Shown here in pieces: positions 58,009-64,000 of a DNA stretch of 64,000 nucleotides. Location of the stretch: positions 5,580,001 to 5,644,000 of the forward strand of contig NZ_JBNTQY010000001.1 of assembly GCF_051209875.1 (NCBI RefSeq), read 5' to 3'. This DNA comes from Emticicia sp051209875. GTDB taxonomy: Bacteria > Bacteroidota > Bacteroidia > Cytophagales > Spirosomataceae. The translations under genes were made by a program, and so were the position numbers. The notes beneath the pieces are model-generated. The model did no database searches and was not told where the DNA came from. It saw only the letters and a list, made by a program, of their open reading frames with translations. Position 1 is the first letter of the stretch. Every line of letters starts with the position of its first letter.

Positions 58009-58219
58009 AAACTTAACATTTTAGATTATTCTTTATGACAATTTCTTTTGTCGCTTGAATAACAATTTTAGTGTGTTTTTGTTTTAATTAGTATATTAAC
58101 AAGCCATTATTTAAATTTGTTTTGTTTTTATACTATTTTTTTGTTTTTAGCTTTAAAAAACACCTTTTGTTCTTCACACAAAAACATAAAACTTTGATTA
58201 TCAGATATTTATTAAAAGA

Positions 58220-58858
58220 ATGAATTATAAAATTTTACAGGAATTAATTTCCAATTTGAAGGATTTTGAGGATGAGAAAAAATCTCAGTCGCTCAAAATG
58301 CAAGATTTTGTAGTATTTCTAAACCAAAAATATTTGGGAAACCTTGTTTCGGCTCAGCCAAGTATTGATATAAATGCCAAAAGTGAAGAGAATAATATCG
58401 GGCAATTAGTGGCATTTATGTATCGTTATGCCAAAGGGTATATTAAAAAGGCTTTGGAAGAATCGACTTTACTGACACTTGATGATTTTGGATATTTAGC
58501 GGCCGTTTGGCAGGAAGGGGATTTAACAAAAACTCAGGTGATTGAAAAAAATATCCACGAAAAAAATACGGGTATGGAAATTATCAAGCGACTTATTGCA
58601 AATAATTTGCTTGAACAATACGATGATTTGGAAGATAAAAGAAGCAAACGTCTAAAAATAACGCCTTTAGGTCAAGCAGAATTATTCAAATCATTTGAAG
58701 GGATGCTAAAAGTAAGTCAAATTATTTCGGGGAAACTCACTTCTGCTGAGAAAATCCAGTTGTTTTATTTGTTAAGCAAATTACATGATTTTCACAATCC
58801 CATATTTCTCACTGAAAAAGAAACCAGTATTGATGATCTCTTAAAAAAGTATTTTTAA
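58220..58858 (+). CDS. MarR-type winged-helix regulator
   Basis: 212 residues. The centre (about 85-165) is a winged helix: LLTLDDFGYLAAVWQEGDLT, HEKNTGMEIIKRLIANNLLE and DDLEDKRSKRLKITPLGQAE (the D-x-R-S/D-x-R wing of MarR proteins). The N-terminal 60 residues (NYKILQELISNLKDFEDEKK onward) are longer than in typical MarR proteins and the C-terminus is helical. It is divergent from the TonB receptor gene, suggesting control of it; the ligand is unknown. Confidence 0.82.
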   Translation: MNYKILQELISNLKDFEDEKKSQSLKMQDFVVFLNQKYLGNLVSAQPSIDINAKSEENNIGQLVAFMYRYAKGYIKKALEESTLLTLDDFGYLAAVWQEGDLTKTQVIEKNIHEKNTGMEIIKRLIANNLLEQYDDLEDKRSKRLKITPLGQAELFKSFEGMLKVSQIISGKLTSAEKIQLFYLLSKLHDFHNPIFLTEKETSIDDLLKKYF

Positions 58859-58875
58859 TCGAAAATCAAAAAAAT

Positions 58876-58911
58876 GCCTCAAAAGTATTCAATTGAATTT
58901 ACTTTTGAGGC
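58876..58911. terminator. Bidirectional terminator between MarR-type gene and ftsZ
   Basis: GCCTCAAAAGTA (58876-58887) and its exact reverse complement (58900-58911) around a 12-nt loop, with an A-tract on the left and a weaker T-rich flank on the right. In a convergent gap, 17 bp after the regulator's stop. Confidence 0.85.
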
Positions 58912-58933
58912 TATTTAACATTTCAAAGAATAA

Positions 58934-60256
58934 TTATCTTGCAGTCTCCATCATTGAAAGCAATTGGTCTAATTCATATTCTAAAACTTTACCATTTTGC
59001 TTTAATCTTTTCACGTCTTGGAGTTCTATACCATTACGAATATATGTTGGCGTAGAATTAAGTGCTGGATTTCGATAACCCTCTCTCATAAACTTCTGCA
59101 CCATCGTTCTGATTTGTTCCATTTCATCTTTTGGTTCAAACTTTGGCTCAATAATAATGGATGGCTCTCTCTCTCTACCAATTAATGGATTTTTGTTTTC
59201 ATATTTTTCATTTTGAACCTTACCATTGAGAGGTTTAACTTCAATAACCTCTTCTTCTGGCTCAGGAACAATATCAAAACCTGCTGCAACAATGGTTACA
59301 CGCACTTTTTTGCCCAAATTTTTATCAACTGCAAAACCATGTTTAAACAAACGAGCTTTTGTCTGAATTTGGCTTTCAACAAACTTTGTTACCAATGTTT
59401 GGTCTGATAATTTAATCTTATGTTCGGGGCTATAGGCAATACTCACCAAAACTCTTTGAGCTCCATTGATGTCATTGCTTTCTAACAACGGAGACGATAA
59501 AGCCAATTTGATTGCTTCTTCTACTCTTTTTTCGCCTTCTGCTTCTGCAGTACCCATCACAGCTTGACCAGCACCACCCAATACTTTCTTTACATCGGCA
59601 AAGTCAAGGTTGATGATACCAGTACGAGTAATTAATTCAGCGATACTTTTCACGCCATTTGCCAATACATCATCGGCTTTAGCATACGCCTCTTCGATGT
59701 CCATATCGCCAAACTGCTCTTCCAATCTTTCATTTTTAATGATCAGAACAGTATCACAATTTTTCTTTAACTCTTCAATTCCAGCCCTTGCTTGCAATAT
59801 CTTATCCCCTCCTTCAAATGGAAATGGATCAGTTACGACAGCTATGGTCAACAAATTCATTTCTTTAGCGATTCGTGCTATTACAGGGGCTGCCCCAGTT
59901 CCAGTTCCTCCACCCATTCCTGCCGTAATAAAAACCATCTCTGTTGGCTCTTTCAGGATTTCTCTAATCGCCTTTTCACTTTCTTCGGCAGCTTTCTTAC
60001 CCATCGTAGGTTCTGTTCCTGCCCCTAAGCCTTTGGTAAGTTCAATACCTATTTGCAATCTCTTAATTTCTGATGCCGCCGATTCTAAGGCTTGTTGGTC
60101 AGTGTTACAAATCACAAGTCCAATATCATTGACACCCATACTGTGCATGTGTTTCACGGCATTACACCCTGCTCCACCAACACCTATTACTTTAATAATA
60201 TTTCTAAACTTGTTCTTCGGTACGAGTTCGTAGTCTGGTTCTTGTGTCATGGTCAT
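58934..60256 (-). CDS. ftsZ: Cell division protein FtsZ
   Basis: 440 residues. The GTPase core (about 15-330) has IIKVIGVGGAGCNAVKHMHS, the tubulin signature FITAGMGGGTGTGAAPVIAR and the T7 synergy loop NLDFADVKKVL. A variable linker (about 335-400) leads to a candidate conserved C-terminal peptide STPTYIRNG (401-409), followed by about 31 further residues ending MMETAR. It polymerises into the division ring. It is the last gene of the murG-ftsQ-ftsA-ftsZ run; the 131-bp gap to ftsA contains heptamer element 8, so it may have its own promoter. Confidence 0.98.
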   Translation of the reverse strand: MTMTQEPDYELVPKNKFRNIIKVIGVGGAGCNAVKHMHSMGVNDIGLVICNTDQQALESAASEIKRLQIGIELTKGLGAGTEPTMGKKAAEESEKAIREILKEPTEMVFITAGMGGGTGTGAAPVIARIAKEMNLLTIAVVTDPFPFEGGDKILQARAGIEELKKNCDTVLIIKNERLEEQFGDMDIEEAYAKADDVLANGVKSIAELITRTGIINLDFADVKKVLGGAGQAVMGTAEAEGEKRVEEAIKLALSSPLLESNDINGAQRVLVSIAYSPEHKIKLSDQTLVTKFVESQIQTKARLFKHGFAVDKNLGKKVRVTIVAAGFDIVPEPEEEVIEVKPLNGKVQNEKYENKNPLIGREREPSIIIEPKFEPKDEMEQIRTMVQKFMREGYRNPALNSTPTYIRNGIELQDVKRLKQNGKVLEYELDQLLSMMETAR

Positions 60257-60298
60257 GTATAGATTTTTATAGATTAGGAAAAGCTGTTTTTTTTTTTT

Positions 60299-60382
60299 GA
60301 TATTAGATACGAGATACTTGATATTAGATACGAGATTTAAAAGTAATTTTTTCTTGTATCACAAATCTCCTATTTCGTATCT
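60299..60382. repeat. Heptamer-repeat inverted element, GATATTA/GATACGA type (element 8)
   Basis: Six consecutive 7-mers beginning GAT run from 60299 to 60340 (gatatta, gatacga, gatactt, gatatta, gatacga, gatttaa); thus a 17-mer is repeated at 60299 and 60320, 21 bp apart. An opposed copy, ATTTCGTATCT, at 60372-60382 pairs with AGATACGAGAT with one mismatch. It lies between ftsA and ftsZ. Confidence 0.85.
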
Positions 60383-60387
60383 AAAAA

Positions 60388-61806
60388 TCACGTATAACCT
60401 TTGTCATCGCCAACATCTGGTTTGGTAGATGCTTGTACTTGGCGTTTAAGCCAACCAAAAAGTCCACCGCTTGCTGGCTGTTCTTCATGAGGTGGCTCTT
60501 CTATTACTTCTTTGGTACGTCCACCATTTCTGGTTTCAAAGCCATTATTATTTGCTGGCATTTGGCTTTCAGGAATAGCTCCCCAAATTACTTCTTGCGG
60601 GACTCTTTCATCCAATGGCAAAAAACCTGATAAAACTAAGCCTATTACTGTTGCATATTTGGGGTCTGTAACTTTGCTAATAGCACTTTCACCAATATTA
60701 CGGGTGGTATTTCCCACACGAATATTCATATTATTGGTTACTCTGTCAAAAACATCTTTTATCATTCGAATATTCGCTGTTCCGCCAGTCAGCACTACTC
60801 CACTGATGAGTTGTCCTTCATAGCCAGAGTGTATAATTTCTGCCATTACCATTGCTGCAATCTCTTTTAAGCGTTCTTCAATAATAACACTTACATTTTT
60901 TGCTACAATTTCTTTATCAGGCAAACCTTCCACTCCTGGAATTTTAATAATATCGTTTTTGCCTACTTCATCGGGCGGCACATCACCCATAATCAATTTC
61001 AGCTTTTCGGCATGGTCAGGCAATATTTGAAAAGCTTTTACGAGGTCATTGGTAATGCTTCTTCCTGCAAATGGAATAACAGAAATATGGCGTAAGCCAC
61101 TTTCCTGAAAAATCGCTACTTCGGTGGTATCACCACCAACATTTACCACAGCAACACCTAATTTTTTATCTGTTTCACTCAACACAGACATAGAGTCTGC
61201 TAAAGGTGAAAATAATGTATGAACGATTTTTAAAGGAACAACTCTTTTAGCATCTTGTACTTTTGCACCCACACTCTCAATGGTTTGTTGAAGAGCGATA
61301 TGAGGGTCATTAGGTGTAGAGATCAAAAAGAAGTTTCCTCCAAGTGTTATTCCGAAGCGACCAATTGGATTATCAGGTACGATTGCTCTATCAATAATAA
61401 ATTCTTGTGGAAATGTATGAATAATTACATTTCCAGCAGTTGGACGGAATGATTTACGAATATCAACTGCCAATTTTTCAATCTCTTCTTTGCGTATGGT
61501 GGTGCGACTGTCGTTTCGTGTTAAGAAATTCTGATGTGTTCTTCCCTCTACATATTCACCTGAAATATTAACAATTACATTTTGAATATTGATGTCTGCC
61601 TTGTCTGATAGTTTTGTTAAAATGCGGTCAACGTCTTTTGCTGTAAACTCTAAGTTTACAACTGTTCCATTAGACACCCTCCCACGTTGAGTAGGTTCTT
61701 CTACCATATCAAGAATTTTTACTTTCCCGACATGATCCATTATACCAGCAACTGCACAAATTTTTGTGCTACCGATGTCAATACCTACGATTACGTCTTT
61801 GCTCAT
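60388..61806 (-). CDS. ftsA: Cell division protein FtsA
   Basis: 472 residues from the ATG at 61806 (MSKDVIVGIDIGSTKICAV); an in-frame ATG four codons upstream (61818) is also possible. It is an actin-fold ATPase with phosphate-1 motif VGIDIGSTKI, the 1C subdomain, phosphate-2 VAVVNVGGDTTEVAIF and adenosine motif ISGVVLTGGTANIRMI. The C-terminus has GGLFGWLKRQVQ (about 452-463), an amphipathic membrane-targeting helix, followed by a short polar tail. It tethers FtsZ to the membrane. It belongs to the ftsQ-ftsA-ftsZ run with 64 bp to ftsQ. Confidence 0.96.
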   Translation of the reverse strand: MSKDVIVGIDIGSTKICAVAGIMDHVGKVKILDMVEEPTQRGRVSNGTVVNLEFTAKDVDRILTKLSDKADINIQNVIVNISGEYVEGRTHQNFLTRNDSRTTIRKEEIEKLAVDIRKSFRPTAGNVIIHTFPQEFIIDRAIVPDNPIGRFGITLGGNFFLISTPNDPHIALQQTIESVGAKVQDAKRVVPLKIVHTLFSPLADSMSVLSETDKKLGVAVVNVGGDTTEVAIFQESGLRHISVIPFAGRSITNDLVKAFQILPDHAEKLKLIMGDVPPDEVGKNDIIKIPGVEGLPDKEIVAKNVSVIIEERLKEIAAMVMAEIIHSGYEGQLISGVVLTGGTANIRMIKDVFDRVTNNMNIRVGNTTRNIGESAISKVTDPKYATVIGLVLSGFLPLDERVPQEVIWGAIPESQMPANNNGFETRNGGRTKEVIEEPPHEEQPASGGLFGWLKRQVQASTKPDVGDDKGYT

Positions 61807-61870
61807 TATACCATCCATTTTAATGCTTTTAGCTAAGTTAAACTGCTAAAAGGCACAGCTATATTATTTT

Positions 61871-62638
61871 TCACTTACATACAATCTGCCCGTCATATTT
61901 TACACTTACATGAGAAAAGCTATCCCAACCTTGTACTGGAAGTATTTGATTATAAAATATCTTTATTCTATTCAGTCTATTTTCAATATTGGTTGCTTCG
62001 CCAAATTCGATAATATGGTTTCCAACTAAAGGAACAATGCTCACATCTCCATTTTTTGCCACGTCTAATTGTGTAAATTGTGCTTTCAAAAAAGCATCTT
62101 CATTTATAAAATTTATGAAGTGTAGAATTTTTTCTTGACGCTTTGACTTTAAGTTTGGCAAATTTCGGAAATATTCGCCCGAAAGCAATAGAATTTTTGC
62201 CGAATATCGTTCAGAAAGTGGAAAAAACCCTCCATCCGCATCTACATAGGCATCTTCACGGCCATCTGACATTAAAATTCGTGCTACTGGAATATGTTGT
62301 TCGATATCAAGGCTCAAATTTCCTTCTATCCCTCTAAAGGCTTGACATGACTTTATTTGCTTATTTTGCAACACTCGTTTTTCGATTTCTCGTAAGTCAA
62401 TTTTTTCAAATGTTTTGCCCACGAGTTGGTCACTACCATTCTTAGTAATGAGGGCTTCAATATCTTGTTTATTAACAAAATATTGTTCTTCGGCATTTTT
62501 TATTTTGATAACAATTTCTTTGCAACGCTTTGATGAAAATGTATCACTTGAAAAGCCAATCAAGAGTGTTACTGTCCCAAGAGCAACTACTCCTAATACC
62601 ACCTTGCCGATTTTTTTTAAGTTAAATTTACTAAACAT
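61871..62638 (-). CDS. ftsQ: Cell division protein FtsQ/DivIB
   Basis: 255 residues from the ATG at 62638 (MFSKFNLKKIGKVVLGVVAL); an upstream TTG at 62680 would place hydrophobic residues in front and is less likely. One membrane helix (about 10-30), then the POTRA-like region (CKEIVIKIKNAEEQYFVNKQ, DIEALITKNG) and beta domain (IEQHIPVARILMSDGREDAY, VDADGGFFPLS). It connects early and late divisome proteins in the periplasm. Position between the cell-wall genes and ftsA confirms the assignment. Confidence 0.9.
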   Translation of the reverse strand: MFSKFNLKKIGKVVLGVVALGTVTLLIGFSSDTFSSKRCKEIVIKIKNAEEQYFVNKQDIEALITKNGSDQLVGKTFEKIDLREIEKRVLQNKQIKSCQAFRGIEGNLSLDIEQHIPVARILMSDGREDAYVDADGGFFPLSERYSAKILLLSGEYFRNLPNLKSKRQEKILHFINFINEDAFLKAQFTQLDVAKNGDVSIVPLVGNHIIEFGEATNIENRLNRIKIFYNQILPVQGWDSFSHVSVKYDGQIVCK

Positions 62639-62724
62639 TTTTATAAATATTAGGAAAGTACATAAAGCGTTAATTATCAATTAGTTATTGGAATTTTTGT
62701 CTCAATTAAAAGGCTAATAAGTTA

Positions 62725-63504
62725 CTATTTAAGGCCTTTCAAGAACGAATTTTGGTCTGTCAATGTCTTAAATTCATCCGCAATTTTAGGTTCTAAGTCT
62801 GTTTTGCATAATTCCTTTAATCGCTCAATATCTTTATTCCAACCCGAGCCGTCAAAAAAAGACAAACCTTTGTGGTCTCTTATTTTGTATAAGGCCGAGC
62901 TTTTATAGGCTGTACCCAAATATACGTTTTTTAAATGATTGTCTTTTGCCCAACGTATCAATCTCCACATCATCCATTTACCCAATGAGTGCGTTCGCAT
63001 ATATTCTGTATCAAAAAAAGCGAACCAATAATGTAATATTTCGTCATTTAAGGCAACAAATACAAAACCTAAAAACTTCTCTCCCGACGTAAAACGAAAT
63101 ATATGCGTCCCTGTTGTTCTCGACAAGATATATTGCCAACGCTCCATACTCATATTATCGTCACCAATGCGTTGAGAAATATATTCCTGACAAAAGTTAA
63201 CAAATTCCGGTGAATTTAAATCAAAATCTTCTTTTTTGATAACTTCTAACTGAATATTTAATGGTTCAACTAAACGATTTACACGTCGATTTTCAGAAGT
63301 ATCTTCAAATCTTTCTAAATCAACTCTCAGACTACGAGCCAAGTAAAAAATATCACCTTCAATATCCAAGTTTCCTGTATATGGCAGAAAGCCCTTCTCA
63401 TAAATTTCTGCCAATTCTGCTTGTGATTCTTTCAAGCAATAAATAGCATAATCAAATGTATAAGTTGAATAATCTACTCTATTTTCAGAAAAAAATATCT
63501 TCAT
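62725..63504 (-). CDS. ATE/Bpt-like aminoacyl-tRNA--protein transferase family protein
   Basis: 259 residues. The first part has YEKGFLPYTGNLDIEGDIFY, LARSLRVDLERF and TSENRRVNRL, resembling the linker between the N- and C-domains of arginyl- and leucyl-tRNA-protein transferases (SRSxRVDLxxFxxSSENRR). The C-terminal GNAT-fold half has GEKFLGFVFVALNDEILHYW, FFDTEYMRTHSLGKWMMWRL and VYLGTAYKSSALYKI, corresponding to the YxYYDP/LGxxxxxxxI and LGYW-type motifs. The N-terminal Cys pair of the family is not intact (only YC in DYAIYCLKE). It lies between murG and ftsQ, where murC is usual. A non-peptide GNAT activity is the alternative. Confidence 0.6.
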   Translation of the reverse strand: MKIFFSENRVDYSTYTFDYAIYCLKESQAELAEIYEKGFLPYTGNLDIEGDIFYLARSLRVDLERFEDTSENRRVNRLVEPLNIQLEVIKKEDFDLNSPEFVNFCQEYISQRIGDDNMSMERWQYILSRTTGTHIFRFTSGEKFLGFVFVALNDEILHYWFAFFDTEYMRTHSLGKWMMWRLIRWAKDNHLKNVYLGTAYKSSALYKIRDHKGLSFFDGSGWNKDIERLKELCKTDLEPKIADEFKTLTDQNSFLKGLK

Positions 63505-63510
63505 AATGGG

Positions 63511-64000
63511 CTATTGGTGTATAATTTTCAAAACTTCTGCTGCTATTTCTTTTCCAGCATTTGGTCTTGCTAAGGTTTTTATATTTTTACTTAATTGTTC
63601 CATTAGTACTGGGTTATCAGACAATTCTATTGTTTTATCAACCAAAATATCTCCGGCTTCTATGTCTTTCACCATCCAAGCAGCATTTTCATTGACCAAA
63701 CTCATGGCATTCTGAGTTTGATGGTCTTCGGCTGCGGTAGGCAATGGTACCAAAATCGAAGGTTTTTCAGCCAAACATAACTCTGAAACTGATAAAGCTC
63801 CTGCTCTCGAAACAACTAAATCGGCTGCAGCATAGGCTAAATCCATTTCATAAATAAAATCTGAGACATAAACTCTTTTGGTCTGTAATGATTCTACCTT
63901 TGTTTTTGCTTTATCAATAAATAACTTTCCTGTTTGCCAAATTATCTGCAAATCATTGGCAATCAAATCGTTAAGTCCTGCAAAAACAGCTTCATTGATT
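63511..64000 (-). CDS. murG: UDP-GlcNAc--lipid I GlcNAc transferase MurG (5' end outside window)
   Basis: About 163 C-terminal residues are visible; the frame stays open to the window edge (INEAVFAGLNDLIANDLQII leading in). Family signatures are QIIWQTGK, VYVSDFIYEMDLAYAAADLV, VSRAGALSVSELCLAEKPSI and LVPLPTAAEDHQTQNAMSLV, the nucleotide-sugar-binding region of GT28 MurG, and a C-terminal ANAGKEIAAEV-like helix (here RPNAGKEIAAEVLKII). It makes lipid II from lipid I on the inner face of the membrane. It is followed 6 bp later by the ATE/Bpt-like gene. Confidence 0.93.
   Translation of the reverse strand, partial: INEAVFAGLNDLIANDLQIIWQTGKLFIDKAKTKVESLQTKRVYVSDFIYEMDLAYAAADLVVSRAGALSVSELCLAEKPSILVPLPTAAEDHQTQNAMSLVNENAAWMVKDIEAGDILVDKTIELSDNPVLMEQLSKNIKTLARPNAGKEIAAEVLKIIHQ

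Noticed and set aside
59610..60233. 207-codon plus-strand ORF opposite ftsZ
   Set aside because: It lies wholly inside ftsZ on the other strand, has low-complexity Ser/Pro/Ile-rich composition and no recognisable motif; it is an antisense shadow.
1..64000. tRNA, rRNA, insertion sequence, prophage or defence-system genes
   Set aside because: I read every intergenic gap for tRNA arms and every long frame for transposase, integrase or defence domains and found none; weak or short RNAs could still be missed by eye.

Overview
The window is AT-rich chromosomal DNA from a member of the Bacteroidota, most likely the order Cytophagales (the Spirosomataceae/Emticicia/Runella neighbourhood is my guess from gene content; no 16S is present). 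Supporting signs are a SusC/SusD pair, a second carboxypeptidase-regulatory-domain TonB receptor, a type IX secretion C-terminal sorting domain, a bacteroidetal-type geranylgeranylglyceryl phosphate synthase, near absence of Shine-Dalgarno sequences, and TAnnTTTG-type -7 promoter boxes. I found no rRNA, tRNA, CRISPR array, transposase or prophage gene. About 48 protein genes are supported; two run off the window ends.

Layout. 1-4.3 kb: SusD-like (partial) and SusC-like nutrient uptake pair on the minus strand. 4.6-8.5 kb: AraC-type regulator, FGGY gluconokinase and a NagX/HGSNAT-like membrane acyltransferase, each preceded by an unusual heptamer-repeat element. 8.7-15.7 kb: prfB with an intact programmed +1 frameshift, SdiA-regulated-type propeller, DUF2795, rhamnose mutarotase, ndk, murQ, a BatA-like VWA protein and a serine hydrolase. 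15.8-25.7 kb: PEP carboxylase, a cysteine desulfurase/XdhC pair, an unknown membrane protein, a secreted glycosidase-like protein fused to a SUMF1-like domain, and moeA. 25.8-35.7 kb: NamZ-type muramidase, GGGP synthase and folK, aat, DsbD-like protein, cyclophilin, a GNAT gene coupled to a 52-residue ORF, moaA and an L-2-hydroxyglutarate oxidase. 35.9-44.2 kb: a surface-glycan-like locus (epimerase, GT2, two large polytopic proteins, a T9SS-secreted glycosidase-like protein). 44.2-58.9 kb: small envelope proteins, amidohydrolase, lon, GH28, a GH3-serine hydrolase fusion, a TonB receptor and a MarR-type regulator. 58.9-64 kb: the tail of the division/cell-wall cluster, murG, an ATE/Bpt-like gene, ftsQ, ftsA, ftsZ.

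Themes linking scattered genes: peptidoglycan turnover and salvage (murQ, NamZ, GH3-serine hydrolase, murG); molybdenum cofactor synthesis and sulfuration (moaA, moeA, xdhC beside a cysteine desulfurase); N-end rule aminoacyl transfer (aat and the ATE/Bpt-like gene) together with lon; and plant/algal polysaccharide use (SusCD, GH28, gluconokinase, rhamnose mutarotase).

The least explained signal is non-coding. At least eight, probably nine, intergenic elements are built of degenerate 7-bp tandem repeats, most with an opposed inverted copy of the same word, usually ending right at a gene start. In addition there are dispersed palindromes at convergent gene ends and a GC-rich mini-hairpin found twice with a compensatory base change.
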